A stretch of 64,000 nt of DNA from an uncultured Alphaproteobacteria bacterium (GCA_946481075.1 CAMLMC010000001.1:992001-1056000), one strand, 5' to 3'; numbered from the stretch's first letter, positions 8,613-19,407 are shown. Numbers and translations are program-made. The notes: generated by a model from the sequence alone, not told the origin.

Positions 8613-9146
8613 CTAGCGAATATAGGTGCTGTGTGACAATGGCAGGATGCGGTGAACCCCCAGCAGAATAAGGCTGATCAGCGGGAAAATCATAATGCTA
8701 AAGCCCGCCGCCACCAAGGCAGGCGTCATAGGCACAAAACCGCCCGTATAGATCGACATGGCAAGCCATTGCAGGAAAACACTGACAAGGCAAATCACGG
8801 CAAAGCCGATCCAAACGGTGATATAGGGCTGGCCCATCAGAAACGTGCGTTGGCTCTGCACGATTGTTTTACAAAGGATGAGCGTGAGCGCAGTCAACCC
8901 GACCGGAAGTCCCGCCTGAAGATCGAACACGATCCCCAGAGCAAAAACATAAAAGGCCGGGATAATGGTAGGGCGATAAATTGCCCAATAATAAACCGCC
9001 ATCAGAAGAAAAAACGGTTTGAAATCCCCTGCATGCGGCAGCGAGAAACTGACAACGTTCAGAAAGAAGAGCAAAAGAATGACACTGTGCGCCAAAACAA
9101 GTTTCGCCGCCCAGTCGATCCGTTCCGAAGATACCCATTGAAGCAT
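8613..9146 (-). CDS. mreD: Rod-shape determining protein MreD
   Basis: A 177-aa integral membrane protein with about five helices, placed between mreC and mrdA. MreD proteins are poorly conserved; the FVFALGIVFDLQAGLPVG-like stretch (ALGIVFDLQ) fits the family pattern. It forms part of the elongasome with MreC, RodA and PBP2. The assignment relies on both the pattern and the operon position. It ends 12 bp before mrdA. Confidence 0.88.
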   Translation of the reverse strand: MLQWVSSERIDWAAKLVLAHSVILLLFFLNVVSFSLPHAGDFKPFFLLMAVYYWAIYRPTIIPAFYVFALGIVFDLQAGLPVGLTALTLILCKTIVQSQRTFLMGQPYITVWIGFAVICLVSVFLQWLAMSIYTGGFVPMTPALVAAGFSIMIFPLISLILLGVHRILPLSHSTYIR

Positions 9147-9209
9147 ATCTTTTTGTAGCGGATTTGCGAAAGAAAGTCATGCCGGATTAGCGGAAAAAAG
9201 ATCCTAAAA

Positions 9210-10076
9210 CTAATTGCGCATCGGCGCTTCGATCAGGTTCGGGTCTTCCGGATAATCGACAATCCGGACATGCGTCAGGCGGGAGACATCGGCATAGAGT
9301 TTGACGAAAAGGTTGCCATCTTCTGCGCGCACAACCGTGCCAATGGGCAGGCCGGGCATAAACAGGCCGCCATTCCCGGATGTAATGATGCGTGTGCCTT
9401 CGGCAATGTCCGTGTCGCTCGGCAGATATTTTAGAATCGGCATATCTTCGTTTGTACCGGCCAGAATGGCTTTCTGGCGGCTGCCTTCCACCAGAACCGG
9501 CACGCGGGAGTTAAAGTCATTGAGCAGCAGGATGCGGGAAGATGTATTCCCCGCCTCAATCACGCGGCCAACGACGCCATCGCCTGACAATACCGCCTGC
9601 CCCTTGTAAACGCCGTCATTTTCACCGGCGGCGGCAAGCGCGCTTTTGACGAACGCATTGCCGGAATCGCCAATTACACGGGCAGTGATAAAACGGTGCT
9701 GCGGGTCCGGTTTGACATTCAGCAGCGCATGAAGCGACTGGTTTTCAGATTCAAGCATCAGCGCGGTTTGATACCATTCGCGCAGACGGATGTTCTCGGC
9801 CTTGAGCTGCGCATTCTCCGCGCGCAGCTCGGAAATGCCTGTAATACCGCCGATAATATCGGCCACCTGACGGAACGGCTCGCTCAAAACCACGAGAACC
9901 GGCGTGATGGTATCGGATACATTGCTGCGCAAGCCGCCGAAAACGCCAGGACGGACAAAAGAAACCGTCAGAAGAAGGGTCGCGGCCAGCAGGAAAAGCA
10001 CCGACGCCTGTAGACCGCCCAGATACTGGAACGGCGAGAAACGGATCGATACTTTGCTAAGCGGTCTGCGCTTCAT
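9210..10076 (-). CDS. mreC: Rod-shape determining protein MreC
   Basis: This 288-aa bitopic protein has a membrane segment at about residues 23-45 and then a coiled coil (ELRAENAQLKAENIRLREW, about residues 82-100). Beta domains follow with ITSGNGGLFMPGLPIG, a hallmark of MreC. It is periplasmic and activates PBP2/RodA. It is separated from mreB by 180 bp that contain a hairpin, and followed by mreD after 63 bp. Confidence 0.93.
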   Translation of the reverse strand: MKRRPLSKVSIRFSPFQYLGGLQASVLFLLAATLLLTVSFVRPGVFGGLRSNVSDTITPVLVVLSEPFRQVADIIGGITGISELRAENAQLKAENIRLREWYQTALMLESENQSLHALLNVKPDPQHRFITARVIGDSGNAFVKSALAAAGENDGVYKGQAVLSGDGVVGRVIEAGNTSSRILLLNDFNSRVPVLVEGSRQKAILAGTNEDMPILKYLPSDTDIAEGTRIITSGNGGLFMPGLPIGTVVRAEDGNLFVKLYADVSRLTHVRIVDYPEDPNLIEAPMRN

Positions 10077-10155
10077 GTTCCCCTAAATCGCTTGGAAAAC
10101 GGCGGATGATTCCGCCACAAGAAAAACTCTAAAGCCTTAGGGTTAATTTTATAGT

Positions 10156-10178
10156 AAAAACTCACGTTTCACAACGTG
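10156..10178 (-). terminator. Weak terminator-like hairpin between mreB and mreC
   Basis: Reading the minus strand, CACGTT-GTGA-AACGTG (10178-10163) is followed after two bases by five T residues (10160-10156). The stem is only 6 bp, so it may attenuate rather than end transcription, giving more MreB than MreC. The remaining bases of the mreB-mreC gap (10179-10256) show nothing clear. Confidence 0.4.
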
Positions 10179-10256
10179 TTATCAACGATATTTTCGTCTC
10201 CCCGCCCATCCGCCCATCAGATCGACAGTGCAGAGCAAAAGGCGACGGCGATGGAA

Positions 10257-11336
<1,080 letters not shown>

Positions 11337-11437
11337 CTAGGAGATATAGCAAAGATCAGGCGGACATGCATCAGGGAAAATGGGCTTTAGCCACAGGCAA
11401 TTTGGCCTAACTTTTCATCCTTCTCGCAAGGAAAAAC

Positions 11438-11465
11438 AAAAAAGCCCGTAAACGCATTTACGGAC
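11438..11465 (-). terminator. Rho-independent terminator after rpmJ
   Basis: On the minus strand a 9-bp stem (11465-11457 with 11452-11444, one G-T pair, loop TGCG) is followed by six T residues (11443-11438). It lies 30 bp after the rpmJ stop and isolates rpmJ from mreB. Confidence 0.8.
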
Positions 11466-11494
11466 TTTCCCACTCCCAATGATGGGGAATTGAA

Positions 11495-11620
11495 TTAGCC
11501 TTGGCGGGCTTTGAAACGCTTGTTGACCTTGTTGATCACATATGTGCGGCCACGGCGACGGATAACGCGGCAGTTACGGTCACGTGTTTTCAGTGTTTTC
11601 AATGAGTTAACGACTTTCAT
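11495..11620 (-). CDS. rpmJ: 50S ribosomal protein L36
   Basis: The 41-aa product beginning [17 protein letters not shown] and containing [12 protein letters not shown] matches the zinc-free form of bL36 typical of alphaproteobacteria. It is very basic, as expected for a large-subunit protein. An upstream in-frame extension to 11725 does not belong to the family, so the ATG at 11620 is the start. A terminator follows at 11438-11465. Confidence 0.93.
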   Translation of the reverse strand: MKVVNSLKTLKTRDRNCRVIRRRGRTYVINKVNKRFKARQG

Positions 11621-11685
11621 AGCAGTATCTTTCGCCTTCGAATTCTTAAAATCTGGCGGACCATAGCGGAGAGGCACCGCCTTTG

Positions 11686-12090
11686 TCAACCGGGAATCGT
11701 AGCAATTCCGCCAAGCGCGACACATATATAAATGATATAGGCCAAATGGGTGAAATTATGCGCCTCCTGATCGAGCCCCAAAGTCCACCAGAAAATGGTC
11801 TCTTTGGGTTGCCAGCCATATTTGTAGGTAAAATAACCCTTCACCCGATCTATGGCGCTGTGAACTGCGAAATCCACCACCGCCAGCCACCACAAGAACG
11901 GGGCGAATATCATGACAATAATAAGGGTGCCAAGCGCATGGATGGCCGAATGCACAAATAGGGCGCGGTACCCCTCCCTCCCCGGTTTTCCCTTGGTCAG
12001 CGCCATCCAGTCGGTCTGCAAAAGAAAGTCGCACGCAAAATGCTTGGCGCGGAAAAGGCAGTATAAAAGAATCAAGGAAAAAGGGGTCAT
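11686..12090 (-). CDS. DUF3307 family membrane protein
   Basis: This 134-aa protein has about four hydrophobic segments and the conserved polar residues of DUF3307: [29 protein letters not shown] and [13 protein letters not shown]. The pattern of histidines and aspartates inside membrane segments suggests an enzyme or metal site, but no function is established for this family. It lies upstream of rpmJ on the same strand with a 65-bp gap. Confidence 0.8.
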   Translation of the reverse strand: MTPFSLILLYCLFRAKHFACDFLLQTDWMALTKGKPGREGYRALFVHSAIHALGTLIIVMIFAPFLWWLAVVDFAVHSAIDRVKGYFTYKYGWQPKETIFWWTLGLDQEAHNFTHLAYIIYICVALGGIATIPG

Positions 12091-12207
12091 CAAAAACTTG
12101 TCTGGAAATAGAAATTTACGCCTTCTGATAGTATGCCCCCAATCCAGATGAATTCCAAGGCAGGAAAAAGACTTGGGTGTTGATTTAGCGTCGAATTGGT
12201 CCCATCA

Positions 12208-12223
12208 TTAACCAACTTCTAAC
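12208..12223 (+). promoter_or_regulatory. CtrA-like site upstream of the CNB-EAL gene
   Basis: TTAA (12208-12211), seven bases, then CTAAC (12219-12223) differs by one base from the TTAA-N7-TTAAC pattern bound by the alphaproteobacterial cell-cycle regulator CtrA. It lies 65-80 bp before the start of the phosphodiesterase gene. One near-match in an AT-rich intergenic region can occur by chance. Confidence 0.3.
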
Positions 12224-12287
12224 CCTTTCCCTGCATAGTGTTTGATAAGTAATCGCTAAACCATTCAATCGATTGGCAACATATCCT

Positions 12288-13511
12288 ATGGACGGCGCAC
12301 AAACACGGAAAATAGTAAAAGAAGGCGATTTTATTATGCGCCAGGGGGATGAAGGGGACTGCGCCTATATCATCGAAAAGGGCCTTGTCGAAATCCTCAT
12401 CGAAAAAGCGAACGGCATGATTCACCGGGTCGGGACACGCGGCCCCGGAACCATCATCGGCGAAATGGCGCTGGTTGATAATGAACCACGGATGGCCACC
12501 ATAAAGGCGCTTGAAGAATGCAGCCTGCTCGAAATTTCCAAAAGCGACTTTAACAGGCGCCTGAAAACAACAGATCCCGTCATCCAGACAATTTCACAAG
12601 TCATCCTGACGCGCTACCGCGACATGCTGACCCGCGCCGCCATCTTAAAAGAATCCGACGCCTACCCGACGCCAGAGGAACTGGAACGCGGCTATCTTGA
12701 GAATGCGAACGCCGTCGAGAACATCGTCATGGCGAACGAATTCCGCGCCGCCATCGGAACGGACCAATTATCACTGCATTACCAACCAATCATCAACCTG
12801 CAAACGGGACAAGTGGATGGTTTCGAGGCGTTGATGCGCTGGAACCACCCGGAAAAAGGCCCTATTTCACCGGCCATTTTCATTCCTGTTGCCGAAGACA
12901 GCGGCCTTATTATCGAGGCCAGCCGCTGGGCGCTGCGTGAAGCATGCCGCGCCCTGAAACGCATCGAAGGCCGCGTGGGGCTTGAACGCGATTTGTTTAT
13001 GAGCGTCAACTTTTCGGCCGCCGATTTCGCCGAAGAAAACTTTCTCGACCAGCTTTACACAACCTTGAGCGAAACCGATGTGCAGCCGCACAAGGTTCAC
13101 CTTGAAATTACCGAACGGCTTTTGATGAACCAGCCCCAGAACGCGAAAGAGACGCTTAACCTCTGTCGCAAGGCAGGCTTGGGCATATCCATTGACGACT
13201 TCGGAACGGGATATTCCTCACTCTCCTATCTGCACTACTATCCCATCAACACGCTGAAGGTCGACCAGAGCTTTGTACGAAACATGTTGGCCGATAAATC
13301 ATCGAAGGAACTTGTCAAATCCATCGTGGCCCTCGGCACCAATATGAACATGGATATCATCGCCGAAGGGGTTGAATCGATCGAAGAGGCGAACGCGCTG
13401 CGCGACATGGGATGTCACCAGGCGCAGGGGTATTATTTCAGCCGCCCGAAATCCGAAAAAGAGATTATTGACGTCCTGATCGAATGGGCGAAGGAAAAAA
13501 AGGTTTATTAG
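12288..13511 (+). CDS. Cyclic-nucleotide-binding / EAL-domain c-di-GMP phosphodiesterase
   Basis: The protein (407 aa) has an N-terminal CNB domain (about residues 5-120). Its phosphate-binding cassette contains GEMAL (Gly58-Glu59) followed by PRMAT, the Glu/Arg pattern that holds cAMP in protein kinase A-type domains. An EAL domain (about residues 150-405) follows, with FEALMRW, VNFSA, LEITE, DDFGTGYSS (Asp303-Asp304), LKVDQSF, AEGVE and QGYYFSRP all intact, so c-di-GMP hydrolysis to pGpG is expected. No membrane segment is seen. The ATG at 12288 is preferred over a TTG at 12273, although neither has a clear ribosome-binding site. Regulation of EAL activity by cyclic nucleotide is inferred from the domain order. 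Confidence 0.9.
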   Translation: MDGAQTRKIVKEGDFIMRQGDEGDCAYIIEKGLVEILIEKANGMIHRVGTRGPGTIIGEMALVDNEPRMATIKALEECSLLEISKSDFNRRLKTTDPVIQTISQVILTRYRDMLTRAAILKESDAYPTPEELERGYLENANAVENIVMANEFRAAIGTDQLSLHYQPIINLQTGQVDGFEALMRWNHPEKGPISPAIFIPVAEDSGLIIEASRWALREACRALKRIEGRVGLERDLFMSVNFSAADFAEENFLDQLYTTLSETDVQPHKVHLEITERLLMNQPQNAKETLNLCRKAGLGISIDDFGTGYSSLSYLHYYPINTLKVDQSFVRNMLADKSSKELVKSIVALGTNMNMDIIAEGVESIEEANALRDMGCHQAQGYYFSRPKSEKEIIDVLIEWAKEKKVY

Positions 13512-13653
13512 GGCCTCTTTTACCTAAAATTCTATGTAGTTTTTAAATCTCCTTAAAGCTTTGCGATTATGATGGTAGAATTGGATGCGCTATGTTTCGC
13601 AGGCCATTTTATTGATTTAAAATGAATTTTCGTTTTGGGGATTGGGGAATATC

Positions 13654-16600
13654 ATGGCAATTGGCACACACGGACCGGATGACAACCAGCCGAATTCGAC
13701 CGATAAATCTTTGACATTTCAGGCCCATGGCGAAAACCGCATTGAATTGCCCTCCACATCCTTGATTGCAGATGCCACGCTGACACGCGATGGCAACGAT
13801 CTGATCCTCCGCGCGCCAGACGGCCAAACCGTTGTGATTGAAGGTTATTTCAGCGCCGAGCCTGCCCCCCTCCTCCAATCCGCCGATGGATCGACCCTGA
13901 CGCCGAATCTGGTCGAGGCCTTTGCCCGATCACCGATGGAATTCGCCGCCGGCGAAAGCGCCAATGACGAAAGCCCCGTGGGCGCCGTTGAGGAAGTCAC
14001 CGGCAAGGCAACTGTCACCCGTGCCGACGGAACGGTTGAAACCATTACATCCGGCACACCGGTCTATCAGGGCGATATCATCGAAACCGACGCCGATGGA
14101 GCGGTCAACATCGTCTTCCTGGATGAAACCAGCATGGCCGTGAGCCAGAACGCGCGTCTTGCGGTGGATGAATATACGTTTGACCCGGCAACGGAAAGCG
14201 GCAAAACCGATCTATCGGTCCTGCGCGGATTATTTGTTTTTACAAGCGGCTTGATCGGCCGGGATGACCCAGATGATGTCAATATCGACACGCCTGTTGG
14301 CTCCATCGGTATCCGCGGCACCATTATTGCTGGCGAAATCGTTCCCGGAGGAGATAGCAATATCTCCGTCCTTGAAGGCGCGATCGTCGTTCGCAACGGC
14401 GCGATGGAAGTCACGCTTTCCGAGCAATTCGAGACTGTGCAACTCAGTAGTTTCGATCAGCCGATGCGCGACATGGGCACAGTTCCGGCATCCGATATCA
14501 ACACAAAATTCAACAGCATCGGGGATGTTCTGCCTTCGCTATTCAGCGTTATCAACGAAACCGTTCAGGAACAAGCGCCGCAACCTGTAGAACAGAAACA
14601 AGCGCCACAGGAAGAAACCGCTCCGCAAGATGCAGACACAACCAATGCGGAACCTGTGCAGGAGCCTGTCTCATCCGATACGGCGCCCCTCACATCACAA
14701 GATATTGTAACATTAAGCGGCGATGAGGGGCTACCCCGCCTTCAGACAACATCCCTGCAGACACAACCTGTTTTAAACCAAACAACACTGACCGCGCCGC
14801 TGGTCGGTACAGGCACGACAGCGCCAAGATTAACAACCACAACCACAACCACCACGAACGACCTGCCGCCGCCTTCCGTTATACAGAGTGGAAAAGAAAC
14901 AGTTTTCGGTATTGTTTACACGGCCTCAACCCTGCTTGACACAGCCGATGCAGGGGCAACTGTAGGCACGGTATCATCCACCATCGCCGGCGATGTTGTT
15001 TATACCTTTGCAAATGGCACGACCATTTCCGACAACGGGTATTTCATGCTCTATAAGAACACGGCAACCGGCGTTACGACCGTCAGGCTGACCACTGACG
15101 GGGCGAACCATTTGCACTCCTCGCTGGATACGCTACAACTCGGCGGGTTTAATATTGTTGCTCGCAACGCCGATGGGCGCGAAGCCACGGGTGCCATTAC
15201 ACCGCAAGTTCAGGATGCAAACACTAACACATTGAACCTAGCCAATGCTTCTTCCGTAGGCGTCACACACATTACAGACGACTATGTCAACGGATCCTCA
15301 CAAGGCAACAATGTCGGGCATTCAATCGCGGCCCTCGGCGATATCAACAATGACGGGTTTGATGATTTTATCTTTAGCAATAATTCCCCGACTGCTGGAC
15401 AAAACCATATCTATATAGGGCACGGTCAGACCGGATCCCTTCCGGACGGGCTCTTGGGCGGCGCTTCTGTCGTGGCCAATCCATGGAGCACTCAAGCGAA
15501 CCTGAACTCGATCGTTGCCGGGATCGGCGACTTCAACGGCGATGGAATCGAAGATTATGCGATTGGTCAATCCGGCGGCATGCTAAATTCCATACAATCC
15601 GGTAATGCCTACATCGTAAACGGTGCGAATTCGACAACCTATGCCACCTTCCTAGGAACAGCCAGTTCCGGAGACAGTCTCGGATCATCGATATCCGGCA
15701 TCGGTGATATCAACAACGATGGTTTTGCGGATGTCGTCATCGGCGCACCCGGCATAAATGGCGGTGACGGGGCCATGTATGTCGCACTCGGAGGCGCTTC
15801 CCCATGGTCGGCGGGAATATCCGTCAATAGTTCAACCACATACACTATACTAATCAATGGCGACACACTCTCCGGCATGGGAACGTCGGTGCGCGGTATT
15901 GGTGATTTCAACGGCGATGGTTTCAATGACATAGCGGTAGGATCACCAGGCGCGAATAGCGGAAAAGGAAGTGTTACCATTCATTATGGTCGTGAAGATT
16001 TCGGCTATATCCCCAGCGTTGAAACCATAAATGGCGTGACCAGTGAAACTGGTTTTGGATCGGAAATTATCTCCTTGGGCGATATAAACGGCGACGGGAT
16101 GAGCGACATCATGGTGGCCGATGGATCGTCAAACGCACGCATTATTCTGGGCGGAGGTGCAGGACAGACTTCGGCGGATTTGAATGGTGCCGGTTATGAA
16201 TTGAATGGCATGGGCGGGATCGGCGATTTTAACGGTGACGGACATGATGATTTTGTGGTCTCCATGGCCAATACCGACCACTCCAAACTTTATGTTGTTT
16301 ACGGCAAAGATGGCGGCGCACCTATTCTAAACTTCGACTATCTGAAAGATCCGCACAACGCTTTTGAAATGATTTACAACGGGGCGACTATCAATGATGG
16401 CATGCTCGAGATATCAGGCGTGGGTGACATCAACGGCGATGGTCGCGCTGACTTTGGGATCGGCGTGCCGGACCTTAATGGAACAGCGGGCGGGGATGGC
16501 GGGGTTATCCTTGTCTATGGCCGCGACAGTACCGGCAAGACGACAAACATATCAACACGCAGCGATGCCATTACGAACGGTGAGTCTCTGGTCGGCTCTA

Positions 16601-17145
16601 CCGCGAGCGATATTCTTTCTATCCGAAACATAAACGATGGCAGCATAAGCGCAGGCAATGGAAACGATATTATAAACGTATCCGGCAATGGGTTCCGTTC
16701 GATCGATGGTGGAAACGGTCTTGACACCCTCCGCGTTCACGGCAGTCTTGATTTCAGCAACATCAACTTCGAACAGGTATCGGGAATCGAACAGTTGCAA
16801 TTCGGCGCGGCCAACCAGACTATGACCCTGACGCTGGAAAATATCTTCAACCTTCTGAAAACCAGCGATAGTTATTTCGATGGCGGGACAAACCATTCCG
16901 GCTATTTAAAAATATCCAGTGGTGCGGTAACGGGAAGCAAGCTAGTTATAGATGCGGGCTTGACGACCGATATCATAGATGCCACAGCAGACGATATCGA
17001 TACCCAGGCCTTAGAGAAATATGCAGGCGCCGGGAACGTCACTTCGACAGATGTGGCAGGTGATGCCGCTGGCACCTATGATACGTTCAAGATCGGTGGT
17101 TATACATTGCTGATTGAAAACAACATTCAGGTCGATATTCAATAA
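13654..17145 (+). CDS. Large FecR-domain / FG-GAP repeat protein, probable type I-secreted adhesin
   Basis: This 1163-aa protein has no Sec signal peptide. After about 100 N-terminal residues comes a FecR-like domain (about residues 110-230; EEVTGKATVTRADG, DTPVGSIGIRGT). A Pro/Gln/Thr-rich linker (about residues 305-410) includes a run of threonines. The second half holds seven FG-GAP/calcium-type motifs of the form GDxNxDGxxD between 15330 and 16460. It ends with a short RTX-like GNGNDII/GGNGLDTL stretch and an aliphatic C terminus, as in type I secretion substrates. GGGGAA lies before the ATG at 13654. It converges with, and ends 3 bp from, an operon for a complete type I exporter. Secretion and an adhesive role are inferred. 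Confidence 0.85.
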   Translation: MAIGTHGPDDNQPNSTDKSLTFQAHGENRIELPSTSLIADATLTRDGNDLILRAPDGQTVVIEGYFSAEPAPLLQSADGSTLTPNLVEAFARSPMEFAAGESANDESPVGAVEEVTGKATVTRADGTVETITSGTPVYQGDIIETDADGAVNIVFLDETSMAVSQNARLAVDEYTFDPATESGKTDLSVLRGLFVFTSGLIGRDDPDDVNIDTPVGSIGIRGTIIAGEIVPGGDSNISVLEGAIVVRNGAMEVTLSEQFETVQLSSFDQPMRDMGTVPASDINTKFNSIGDVLPSLFSVINETVQEQAPQPVEQKQAPQEETAPQDADTTNAEPVQEPVSSDTAPLTSQDIVTLSGDEGLPRLQTTSLQTQPVLNQTTLTAPLVGTGTTAPRLTTTTTTTTNDLPPPSVIQSGKETVFGIVYTASTLLDTADAGATVGTVSSTIAGDVVYTFANGTTISDNGYFMLYKNTATGVTTVRLTTDGANHLHSSLDTLQLGGFNIVARNADGREATGAITPQVQDANTNTLNLANASSVGVTHITDDYVNGSSQGNNVGHSIAALGDINNDGFDDFIFSNNSPTAGQNHIYIGHGQTGSLPDGLLGGASVVANPWSTQANLNSIVAGIGDFNGDGIEDYAIGQSGGMLNSIQSGNAYIVNGANSTTYATFLGTASSGDSLGSSISGIGDINNDGFADVVIGAPGINGGDGAMYVALGGASPWSAGISVNSSTTYTILINGDTLSGMGTSVRGIGDFNGDGFNDIAVGSPGANSGKGSVTIHYGREDFGYIPSVETINGVTSETGFGSEIISLGDINGDGMSDIMVADGSSNARIILGGGAGQTSADLNGAGYELNGMGGIGDFNGDGHDDFVVSMANTDHSKLYVVYGKDGGAPILNFDYLKDPHNAFEMIYNGATINDGMLEISGVGDINGDGRADFGIGVPDLNGTAGGDGGVILVYGRDSTGKTTNISTRSDAITNGESLVGSTASDILSIRNINDGSISAGNGNDIINVSGNGFRSIDGGNGLDTLRVHGSLDFSNINFEQVSGIEQLQFGAANQTMTLTLENIFNLLKTSDSYFDGGTNHSGYLKISSGAVTGSKLVIDAGLTTDIIDATADDIDTQALEKYAGAGNVTSTDVAGDAAGTYDTFKIGGYTLLIENNIQVDIQ

Positions 17146-17148
17146 CGC

Positions 17149-19407
17149 CTATTTATCACGGGCAATATAGATTCCGTCCCAACCGGCTTGGGGCGGATTT
17201 TCTTTCAGTTGGAGAACGCGGTTTTTATAGACATCGTACAGGCCGGCATAGTTTTTGTCGGCCACTTTGCGTGCCTCTTCTATCTTCTGCAAACACTCAT
17301 CCCACGCGCAGAAACGGTATGCCGCAAGAACCTTTTGATGCGCCTCTACCCATGCCCGATAAGGAGCCTCTGCCGCCTTCTTGTCATCCCCGATCAGCGC
17401 ATAGATACGCACCGGCTTTTCCTTGCCCTTCACACGGATATAATCAAGCTCTAACAGCGCAAAATCGGGAACAAGCTGTTGTGTTGCTTCGCCTACCAGA
17501 ATGCCCACGCCATAGATTTTCGTTTGGCCCTCGAGGCGGGAAGCCAGATTGACAGGGTCACCGAGCGCGGAATAGGCAAAGCGTTGGCGCGACCCCATGT
17601 TTCCGACTGAACACGGGCCAGTATTTATTCCTATCCCTGCCTTCAAAAGAACCGGCGTCCGCCGCTGTGCCTCCGCCTTGGCCTTCACGGCTTCGTTCAC
17701 CGGATGCAAGGCATCCTGCATTTTCAGGGCGGTCATGCAGGCATGACGGGCATGGTCCGCATCATCGAGCGGGGCATTCCAGAACGCCATCATCGCATCA
17801 CCCATATATTTGTCTATCGTACCGCGGTTTTGCATGACAAGATCCGACATCGGCGTCAGGAAATCGTTCATCAACTGGATGAGTTCTTCCGGTGACAAAT
17901 GCTCGGAAATGCTCGTGAAATTACGGATATCGGTGAACATGATGCTAAGATCGCGTACCTCTCCGCCCAGTTTCAGCTTATCGGGATTTTTCGTCAGCTC
18001 ATTCATAAAGGCTGGTGAGATATAGAGGCCAAAAGCCGCGCGTACCTGGCGGCGATCTGCCTCGGAGCGGATATAACTGAAAAGCGATGACACGAGGAAC
18101 AGGAACGACAAGCACAAACTGGGGTACACAGGATCAAGCAGAACGCCTTCACGGGTAAATGCTTCCCATGACCCCCAGAACATACCGCCCATCAGAAAGA
18201 GCGTAATAAAGCCAAGAAGGATTGCATTCGCAAACGGCGCAAAAACGATGATCAAAAACCCCGCAACCGCAATAATGGCGGCCTCTACCCCGATCACTAC
18301 ACCCGGCCGCTTTAAAAATTCGCCTTGCAGGATTTGTTCGACGACATTGACATGCACCTCGACGCCCGGAACAAAGATATCAAGAGGGGTAGAGCGGATA
18401 TCGCGGAGGCCTTCCGCGCTTGTGCCCACAAACACGATCTTTCCATCGAGCAGAGGGCGCAATGCCTCTTCCTGCGTCATGTCGAACAGACGCTGGGCGG
18501 AAATATATTCGCTCTGCTCTATATGGCGATAATAAACCCAAAGCTTGCCGTTGCTTTCAAGAGGGACATCCACACCCGCAACTTTTAATGTATAGTTCGT
18601 ATCAAGCGCCCCCTTATCCTTGTTGGGGCGAATAATCAGGCGGGCTTTCTTGTTCTGATCCACACGGAGCGCCTCAATGGCCAGCATGGGATACAGTTCC
18701 GGTTCAATGCCGGCGGTCTTTTCGGGAGGATAGCGAACCAGCAACGACACCTCGCGGATAATCCCGTCTATATCGGGGGTAGCCATAAAACTGCCGTTCC
18801 CTGCCGCACGTGACGAAAATTCCGGCAGATTTTCAGCAACACCCGGCGCTGCAAACGTCTCTTCAAAAAACGGACCTGTATCTTTCATCAAAAAGACAGG
18901 CTTTGCGGCCTGATAAGGGCGGCGCAGCGTTTCTTCGGGACGCGCGCGCGTAAAACCTGTTACAACATTCCCCGCTTCCTCTATCGCCTTTGCAAATACC
19001 GCATCGTTATCAGGTAACGTTTCCAGGACAGTTCTGGCATCCATATATTCAACATCATCTGGCAAGGTGCTGGCGATCCGCGCGGGCGAAGTTCGGTCCG
19101 GCTCCGCAAAGACAATGTCGAATGCAATCACTTTCGCGCCCAGCGCATAGAGCCGCTCCACCATCTGCGCCATTACATTGCGCGGCCACGGCCATTGACC
19201 GAGCTTCTTGATAGACTCCTCATCAAGATCAACAATTGCTACCCGGTCCGATGCCTCGCGGGGCCTGATTTTATTATATGTGTCAAATGTCGCATATTGG
19301 AGCCGCTTGCGCAGATCATGATGAGAGCCGCTAAAATATACCGCGCCGACCAGAAGCGTAAAAAGAACTAGGAAATGCACCCATTTGTTGGTCAGAGTCT
19401 TGATCAT
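17149..19407 (-). CDS. CHASE2-domain class III adenylate cyclase
   Basis: This 752-aa membrane protein has one N-terminal helix (about 10-26), an extracytoplasmic CHASE2 sensor (about 32-360), three further helices (about 369-447) and a cytoplasmic class III cyclase domain (about 480-670). Catalytic residues are complete: metal-binding Asp493 (FTDIRNFT) and Asp537 (YMGDAM), adenine-selecting Lys533 and Asp617, and transition-state Asn620 and Arg624. ATP rather than GTP is therefore the expected substrate. About 80 residues follow the catalytic domain. Its start overlaps the HlyD-like gene stop by 4 bp, so it is the last gene of the exporter operon. Confidence 0.92.
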   Translation of the reverse strand: MIKTLTNKWVHFLVLFTLLVGAVYFSGSHHDLRKRLQYATFDTYNKIRPREASDRVAIVDLDEESIKKLGQWPWPRNVMAQMVERLYALGAKVIAFDIVFAEPDRTSPARIASTLPDDVEYMDARTVLETLPDNDAVFAKAIEEAGNVVTGFTRARPEETLRRPYQAAKPVFLMKDTGPFFEETFAAPGVAENLPEFSSRAAGNGSFMATPDIDGIIREVSLLVRYPPEKTAGIEPELYPMLAIEALRVDQNKKARLIIRPNKDKGALDTNYTLKVAGVDVPLESNGKLWVYYRHIEQSEYISAQRLFDMTQEEALRPLLDGKIVFVGTSAEGLRDIRSTPLDIFVPGVEVHVNVVEQILQGEFLKRPGVVIGVEAAIIAVAGFLIIVFAPFANAILLGFITLFLMGGMFWGSWEAFTREGVLLDPVYPSLCLSFLFLVSSLFSYIRSEADRRQVRAAFGLYISPAFMNELTKNPDKLKLGGEVRDLSIMFTDIRNFTSISEHLSPEELIQLMNDFLTPMSDLVMQNRGTIDKYMGDAMMAFWNAPLDDADHARHACMTALKMQDALHPVNEAVKAKAEAQRRTPVLLKAGIGINTGPCSVGNMGSRQRFAYSALGDPVNLASRLEGQTKIYGVGILVGEATQQLVPDFALLELDYIRVKGKEKPVRIYALIGDDKKAAEAPYRAWVEAHQKVLAAYRFCAWDECLQKIEEARKVADKNYAGLYDVYKNRVLQLKENPPQAGWDGIYIARDK

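Noticed and set aside
13531..13556. TTAA-N6-TTAA before the FG-GAP protein gene as a CtrA site
   Set aside because: The spacer is six rather than seven bases, so it does not fit the CtrA pattern.
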